Assembly (NCBI RefSeq): GCF_051622035.1
Contig: NC_135355.1
Span: 34,515,986-34,579,985 of the forward strand
Length of the DNA stretch: 64,000 bases
Reading direction: 5' to 3'
Source of the DNA: Arctopsyche grandis
Taxonomy: Eukaryota; Arthropoda; Insecta; Trichoptera; Hydropsychidae
The position numbers were made by a program, and so were the translations under genes. Each line of letters begins with the position of its first letter. The stretch's first letter is position 1. The notes beneath the pieces are model-generated. The model was not told the DNA's origin. It ran no database searches and worked only from the letters and a program-made list of their open reading frames with translations. This document shows positions 58,624 to 64,000 of this stretch, in pieces.

Positions 58624-60142
58624 TTACGATCTATGCATATGTCTCATCGACGGAAACATTTCCTTGTGGACCAGAAGAGCTGTACTGGGACTAAGGAATG
58701 GAACGATCTGCGCATACAAGCTAGGTTTAGATAATGGCCTGAATTGTTTTTTTTTAATCCTTCCGGCAATCAGTCTACGAGTGTCCATTCTCTTTTTCAT
58801 TTCCCTCTGGTTGTTCAAGGCAGTCTTCAATTCAGTCAACATCTTCTTGCCTTCAGCCAAGAAATTCGCTTGCTCACTTTGTACGGGAGTTTGAGTCGAG
58901 CTCTCCATATTTAAATTGCAGTATTTGCTCACTTTTGCAGGCATGTTTGGTGCCATTGGCAGAATAATAATATCCCCATTGGATATTCTGTCATTACTGT
59001 TTTTATTGGGATCCACCGCTGACTCGCTGAATTTTTGAAAACTTAGATTGAATTTTGAATTTTGAACTGAATTTTTTGAAAACTTAGGTGCCGACTTTAT
59101 ATTTATGTCTTTGTCCAGTATAATTGACACATCATTGTCGACAATGGCAGGTTCCGAATTGGAATTCACAACATTAGAACTTTCTGTTACCATCGGTTGC
59201 GGCTTGTACAACTTTAATGAAGCGGTTTCTTTAGCCGAATTAGAAACTGTTACACTCAACCGTTTCTTGTTAATAACGATATTTTTAATCACGTTAGAGT
59301 TATTTTCACGTTTCTGAACTTCTTGAGCTGGTTTGTTGGTTTCGTTGACTTTTCTATATCCGATAGTTCTAGATTTCTTCAATTCCGCAGTGATGATGTC
59401 GTTCTTACGAACTTTTACTATGTCATTGAATTGATCTTCTTTATGAAACTCACTGTAAGTAGTGCTTCTTTTTGAAACAATCGCTTTAGACAATTCCTTA
59501 CTAGCAGAACTCTTTTTAGGTACGAGAGTGATAGTCTTTGGAGAACTAGAATGCAGAAGAGGATTATTATGAAGTCTGGTTAAAAGTTCTATATAAGGAG
59601 CGGAGTTTGATTTCTTCTCGTGTGGTGGGAAAAATGACAGCCCCGTTATAGAAGAAACGTTGACGGACATCGTAGACATCTCTTTATTGATTGACATCAC
59701 ATCCGTACCCATAACGGTGCTGGTGACTTCTTCGTTAATGGCGTCATTCTTTGTAGCGGCGAATGATTTAATTTCTTTTTTTAATGGATTGTCATCTTCA
59801 GGAGTGTCAGTAACGTGCTCTTTAATTGGCACTGCAGTGTGAACCAGTCTTTCATGCTATAAATGAACAATCATATTAGCCGATAAAGTAATTCATAAAC
59901 AAAACGGCGCACGCAAAGAAAACAGTTACCTTATAGTTCATAAACATTTGCTCTGGAAAATGTTTTTCGCAAACAACTTTGTTTTTCAATTGGGACCGAG
60001 TGACACTTTTTAAATCTAACCTGTTTGAATGTATTATCCATTGATTACATCTGTTCTCATCTCGGACAGGATAATGGAAGAAGTGGGTTTTTCCATCTGT
60101 TACTTTATTACAGGTCTTATACGAGCATCTGCAACCTCCCAT
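58624..60142 (-). CDS. THAP zinc-finger protein
   Basis: Two coding exons, 60142-59930 and 59856-58624, joined by a 73-bp intron (donor GTAACT, acceptor TTTATAG, phase 0), encode about 481 residues. Residues 1-81 form a THAP domain: Cys6-x4-Cys11, Trp35, Cys58-x2-His61 and the closing AVP motif (RLVHTAVP, residues 74-81) restored only by the splice. THAP domains bind DNA in a zinc-dependent way and occur in chromatin regulators and transposase-derived proteins. The rest is Ser/Lys-rich and probably disordered, with a helical segment near the C-terminus (KKMLTELKTALNNQREMKKR) that could be a coiled coil. The ATG has good context (AACAAAATGG) and a TTATTTCAG 8 bp before it, so a 5' UTR exon upstream is possible. 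The exact THAP paralogue is not identified. Confidence 0.88.
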
Positions 60143-61140
60143 TTTGTTTCTGAAATAACATTTTTTTATGCGAAAATTTAAAGAGTAAACAAGATAAAAA
60201 AAATATACCAAGCATTTAGATTAAAAATATAATATATGTAGTAGTGGTTTTACCCGGCTTCACTCGGTATTTTTAATATAAACCGCTTAAACATGGCTAA
60301 TCTAATGGTAAACATTTTATTAAATTTATTTGAATATTCAATTGTTTTTTTTTTTATTAAATTTAACGTCATATTTAATTATATATTAAATTAGAAGAAA
60401 AAGCTTCTTGAATGGAATAGTATATTTGTAACTGTCTATGTCAAGATTTGCTTAAAATTTTGGTCTCATTTTCAAAATAGGGCATACATAATTCTCAGAA
60501 AAGGACGTTCCAATATTTTTTAAAACGAAACGTCCTCACATTCCAAGGCTAAAGTTACATGTATTAATGTATTATAGTAATGTTATTTAAAAATGCCAAA
60601 TCGTCATAGATCGAAATGGCATAATAGACCAAAACAGCAACGACATTATAAACCCAAAAACGAATACGATAATACGAAACGATAATTTACCAGTAAAATA
60701 TCTAAATAGAGCAAGATCAAATGACAGTTGAGTGGAATGAGAATCGACCAGCATAGCGACTACAGCGTGAACGACAACATCGCATGGCAGCCAACCTTTT
60801 ACCTGATAAAATTAAATTAGCGAAGTGAAACTATGAGTGGTAAACGAATTGTTGCGCAAATTTTTATCGCACGCACGACAATCGTTGCCACAAAAATCGC
60901 AAATACGGAATATAATAGCACTGCAGTTGTTAATGCAATATTTCGCGTGGATAAATTTCGATTGATGGAGTTTTTGAGTGCCAGATGTTCCGTGATCGAG
61001 ATTTTAGTGACGTGCGCGAGATCTCTTTATGTGGAATAATCACCGAACCCTAAGAATAACCTCATCAGTAGAAGCCATCCAAATCTCAAACTGTCACTAC
61101 ATACTTACCAAATTGTAAAAGTCTCTCAAACTATTTTTAA
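60143..61140. other. Intergenic stretch with a Helitron-like end
   Basis: Near 60243-60310 is TTTACCCGGCTTCACTCGGT followed by ATAAACCGCTTAAACATGGC, matching the 3' end region of the Helitron at 20580 but with a worn terminus. No gene recognised; the open frame at 60833-61039 has no support. Confidence 0.45.
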
Positions 61141-61149
61141 TTGGACTCA

Positions 61150-61466
61150 TATGCTGCATTTACACAAGGCCAATTGTTAAAATATTCCACTCAAGGTGGC
61201 TACAGACGCTCCGAAATTCCGGAGAGGTCTACCTTGAGGCAACCCATGTTGATGCAGACAGCAACGTGTGTAGGAAGATTCGTCTTGAGGTCGAAGCGCA
61301 TACAGGTTGAGGTGACCTCAAGGTGTATGCGCTTCGGAGCGTCTGTAGCCCCCTTAAGCAAAGCCATTATTGGTCTCTAATCACGTCTATTTACACGAGG
61401 CCAATATTGACTTAGTTTGTAAAATGTCTTAAAAATTATTGGCCACGTGTAAATGCAGTATTAATG
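61150..61466. mobile_element. Nested inverted-repeat elements
   Basis: The outer arms CTGCATTTACACAAGGCCAA and its worn inverse (to 61466) enclose a second pair, GGCTACAGACGCTCCGAA (about 61197) and its perfect inverse (about 61331-61350). This reads as one TIR element inside another. Superfamilies were not determined. Confidence 0.6.
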
Positions 61467-61644
61467 CCATTAATGGTGCTTCGATTGCATATATTAATTG
61501 AATATTGCTGTCAATTGATAAAATGTATTGTTTTAATTTGTAGGAATATAGCATATCGCGTACTATTCCTTATCGAGGTCTATGAATTCCCCCATAGGTA
61601 TATGAAGGTCTATGAAGGCCCCCATAACACAGATGCCTGCAACC

Positions 61645-62100
61645 CAGTTCCGGTTTAAGGGGGGGGGGGCTGGGTCGGGCAGTGCCCGAGGGCGCCAAAT
61701 AAGTTAGGGCGCCGTTCGATGCGCCAAAAGCGCTATAAAATTAAAATTAGAGCGCCAAAGGTCCTACATTTGTACTTGGCAAATTCTATTCAAACAATCT
61801 ACTGGAAAAAGTCAATCTTCAAATTAAGCTCACCACGAATTCAAAATCTGATATTATTAGCAATGAACTTATCAATTTAAAAGCCTTTCACTCATTGTAT
61901 TAAATTTTATAAAACAGCACAATTTACAAGAATTATATCCAAAAATCTGGGTTTCTATGCTTTTGCTGACACTGTCTGAAACTGTAGCAAGGTCTTAAGG
62001 CCGGGAAAAAGGAGGATGGTAATCCAGTTTTTATAATTTTTTTCAAAGGGTGTTTAGAAAAAATTGCCCGAGGGCGCCATTGGGTGTAAGGCCGGCACTG
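61645..62100. mobile_element. hAT non-autonomous element, longer relative of 23367-23596
   Basis: The ends are CAGTTCCGGTTTAAGGG and, inverted, CAGTGCCGGCCTTACACCC, with the perfect 8-bp duplication CTGCAACC at 61637-61644 and 62101-62108. Shared inner words are TTGCCCGAGGGCGCCAT and AGGGCGCC. No transposase was seen. Confidence 0.85.
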
Positions 62101-62108
62101 CTGCAACC

Positions 62109-62750
62109 CTCTAGAACTCGCTTCTATTCACGCGGAATATGGGAATGCAGACACACCACGACCCCTAGACAAGGACAACTGCATCCCACGACGTATCCAA
62201 CGTATCTGAAACAGATAAACTGGCGTACCATAACCGAAGGGCAGTGAGCTTCATGAGTCAGCCTGCTCACTCCTCCGATGTCGAGCAATTATCTTCTTTG
62301 CCGTACATACAAACACACCTGTATTAACCGAGCAATAAAGATCCTCTTCCAAACACACTCGCGTTTCTATAGACCGGGACATTGTCAACATACTACCTTT
62401 CCCACGTCCTTAAAATTAAGTGGTGAATCGCTATACACTGAACAACAACTGTAGCGTTTCTCTCAATTTTAATTGCTCAAATTTACAGTTATGAATGATA
62501 ACAGAGTAAAAAAAAAACAGTATGATAGTTTGCACTGGCAGCACTATTTTCCACATGTCAATTTGACAGTTGTCAAGTTTAGTTCTAGATGCTGGTGTAC
62601 GCTTCGAACGTCAGAAAATATTTGAAATACATTTAATACTATCCTAAAGCAAACAATTATTAAAATATTCCATTCTTAATATTAAATAAATGTTCATTTA
62701 TAATCGAATTTAGTATTTGAATTCAATTTAAGTCCATTTCAAGTTTGATA
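62109..62750. promoter_or_regulatory. Upstream region of the METTL25-like gene
   Basis: Non-coding and AT-rich towards the ATG. The transcription start was not located; no clear TATA or initiator stands out. A short inverted TTGACAGTTGTCAA sits at about 62561-62575. Confidence 0.35.
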
Positions 62751-63903
62751 ATGCGTAAGCGGGATGAATTACAAACGCGAATCACTTCATCTTTGCTTAT
62801 AGTCGACAAATACGGTTGGCTTCTAAACACTCGTGTAGTGGTGAGTTATCGAACAGTTTATTCGTGTAATAAGAAAATAAATCAGTATTGAAATGAATAA
62901 AATTTTATAGGATTTTTTTGTCGACGATCACTGGAATAAATTACCAAACTCTTGGCGGGAAACGTTAAAAAATGTAGACCTGCCGGAAATAGGCGACTTT
63001 CTATTGGGCGGTCAACCGAAGAGAGTCTTCCCACTGTCTATATTAGCATTACTTGTGAACGTGAAGAATCTATCACTCTCTCGAATTCCAACTGATAACG
63101 AAAGACCTGATAATGAAACAACTGAAAAAGAGTATATTTTCGACGCCTCTGAAAATAGCTTACATTGTAAAGAAAGTAGTTTTAACAACTTGTTTTTAAA
63201 ACGTGTCAAAAAGAAAAAGAGACATGAGATTGCTTTGATGTCTCATTTAGTCAACAAAACAGCCAGGGATATAAATTGTTCAGGTGTGGTCGACATCGGT
63301 TCAGGAATGGGGCATCTTGTAAGGACTCTTGCCTATAGACACAAATTAACAACGATTGGAATCGAATATCAGCATAAATTAGTAGACGAAGCAAGGTTTG
63401 AAAATAAATTTATGTTCCAATTCATAATTTTTCCCGATGTTTTTCATTAAAACTTTTGTTCGCAGAAAACTCGATGATCAATTTGGTACCACTTTAAAAA
63501 AATACACAAAGCAAAATGAGATTATAGAAGAATTGAAACCGCAGCATATTAATAAAATGTTAACGCTTGAAATAAAATCGTCGGTATTCAAGGAATGTCA
63601 TGCTATATTTAAAAATAATTTCGGACTTGTGGGACTGCATCCGTGTGGCGATTTAGGACCACTTTTGCTCCGAATGTTCAACGACTCGGACGCAATTAAA
63701 TTCATCTGCATCGTAGGATGTTGTTATATGAAACTTACTTGCGATGATTCTAACTCGGCAGGATATCCGATGAGCGCATTCGTTTCAAACTTGAAAGCTA
63801 AACCATTAGAATGGGAAAGCCGTGAATTGGCATGTCATGCTTTGGAGCTATACTGTCAACGACTTCAGAAGGGATTATATGAAGATTTACAAGTACATAT
63901 ATG
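62751..63903 (+). CDS. METTL25/RRNAD1-type methyltransferase, 5' part
   Basis: Exons 62751-62840, 62911-63395 and 63466 onward, with 70-bp introns (donors GTGAGT and GTTTGA, acceptors TTTATAG and TTCGCAG; phases 0 and 2). The start MRKRDELQTRIT is the first ATG in frame. Exon 2 begins DFFVDDHWNKLPNSWRETL, the usual N-terminal region. The SAM-binding motif VVDIGSGMGHL is at residues 156-166 and the family signature GLHPCGDLGP in exon 3, followed by CIVGCCYMKLT and GYPMSAFV. These mark a Rossmann-fold methyltransferase of the METTL25/METTL25B (RRNAD1) group, whose substrates are not firmly established. The frame stops at 63903 after DLQVHI; since the family continues, the donor is probably GTACAT at 63890 and further exons lie beyond the window. 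Transcribed away from the THAP gene. Confidence 0.88.
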
Positions 63904-64000
63904 AGCCGTAATATTTGAAAGTGGCCAAATTTCGATTTTTAGTTCCAAAAACACTATTTCTATTTGACTTGATTCACAAATTGTTATCACTTATTTTAAT

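Noticed and set aside
60833-61039. 68-codon plus-strand frame between the THAP and METTL25-like genes
   Set aside because: No recognisable family, no splice or promoter evidence, and it adjoins repeat sequence.

Overview
The window is nuclear DNA of an animal, most likely an insect. The support is short GT-AG introns of 70-80 bp next to very long repeat-filled ones, an AT-rich background with TATGTATGTA-type words, and a repeat load of Helitrons, hAT and piggyBac miniature elements, a Merlin element, RTE and Jockey-like LINEs and tRNA-headed SINEs. The order cannot be fixed from the sequence. No prokaryotic gene, CRISPR array, rRNA or free-standing tRNA gene was seen.

Host genes. (1) The 3' half of a single-pass membrane protein gene on +: exons 6194-6302, 6381-6462, 25807-25893 and 25970-26374, with a 19.3 kb intron full of transposons. 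(2) Three paralogous genes on - for an unrecognised secreted protein family (copy A 17727-23147, copy B 32459-36839, copy C 39664-41327), each with four exons in the same phases and a signal-peptide first exon. A lies inside the long intron of gene 1 on the opposite strand. An orphan inverted copy of the C first exon lies at 31066-31123. (3) A two-exon THAP zinc-finger gene on - (58624-60142). (4) The 5' part of a METTL25/RRNAD1-type methyltransferase gene on +, from 62751 to past the window edge.

Mobile DNA, left to right. 1-16 kb is dominated by a SINE superfamily (at least a dozen copies) whose members combine different tRNA-like heads, a shared core and a 3' hairpin; Helitron ends and two solo LTRs are mixed in. 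9.3-11.06 kb and 19.5-22.46 kb are a duplicated block; the second copy received a Helitron (20580-21952) with a very GC-rich hairpin minisatellite. 23-27.7 kb holds hAT, TTAA-type and foldback miniature elements and a broken LINE. 27.7-41.9 kb is the duplicated A/B/C neighbourhood with a 0.77 kb inverted repeat. 41.9-44.2 kb is a shortened RTE LINE and 44.2-47.2 kb holds nested hAT fossils. 47.5-54.2 kb is an incomplete Ty3/gypsy-like LTR element carrying a full-length RTE LINE. 54.66-55.91 kb is a complete-looking Merlin element. 56-62.7 kb has further relics around the THAP and METTL25-like genes.

Paired empty and filled sites between duplicated blocks let several insertions be ordered in time. 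That ordering, the SINE 3' hairpins with changing stems and a kept loop, and the secreted gene family are the most rewarding parts of the window.
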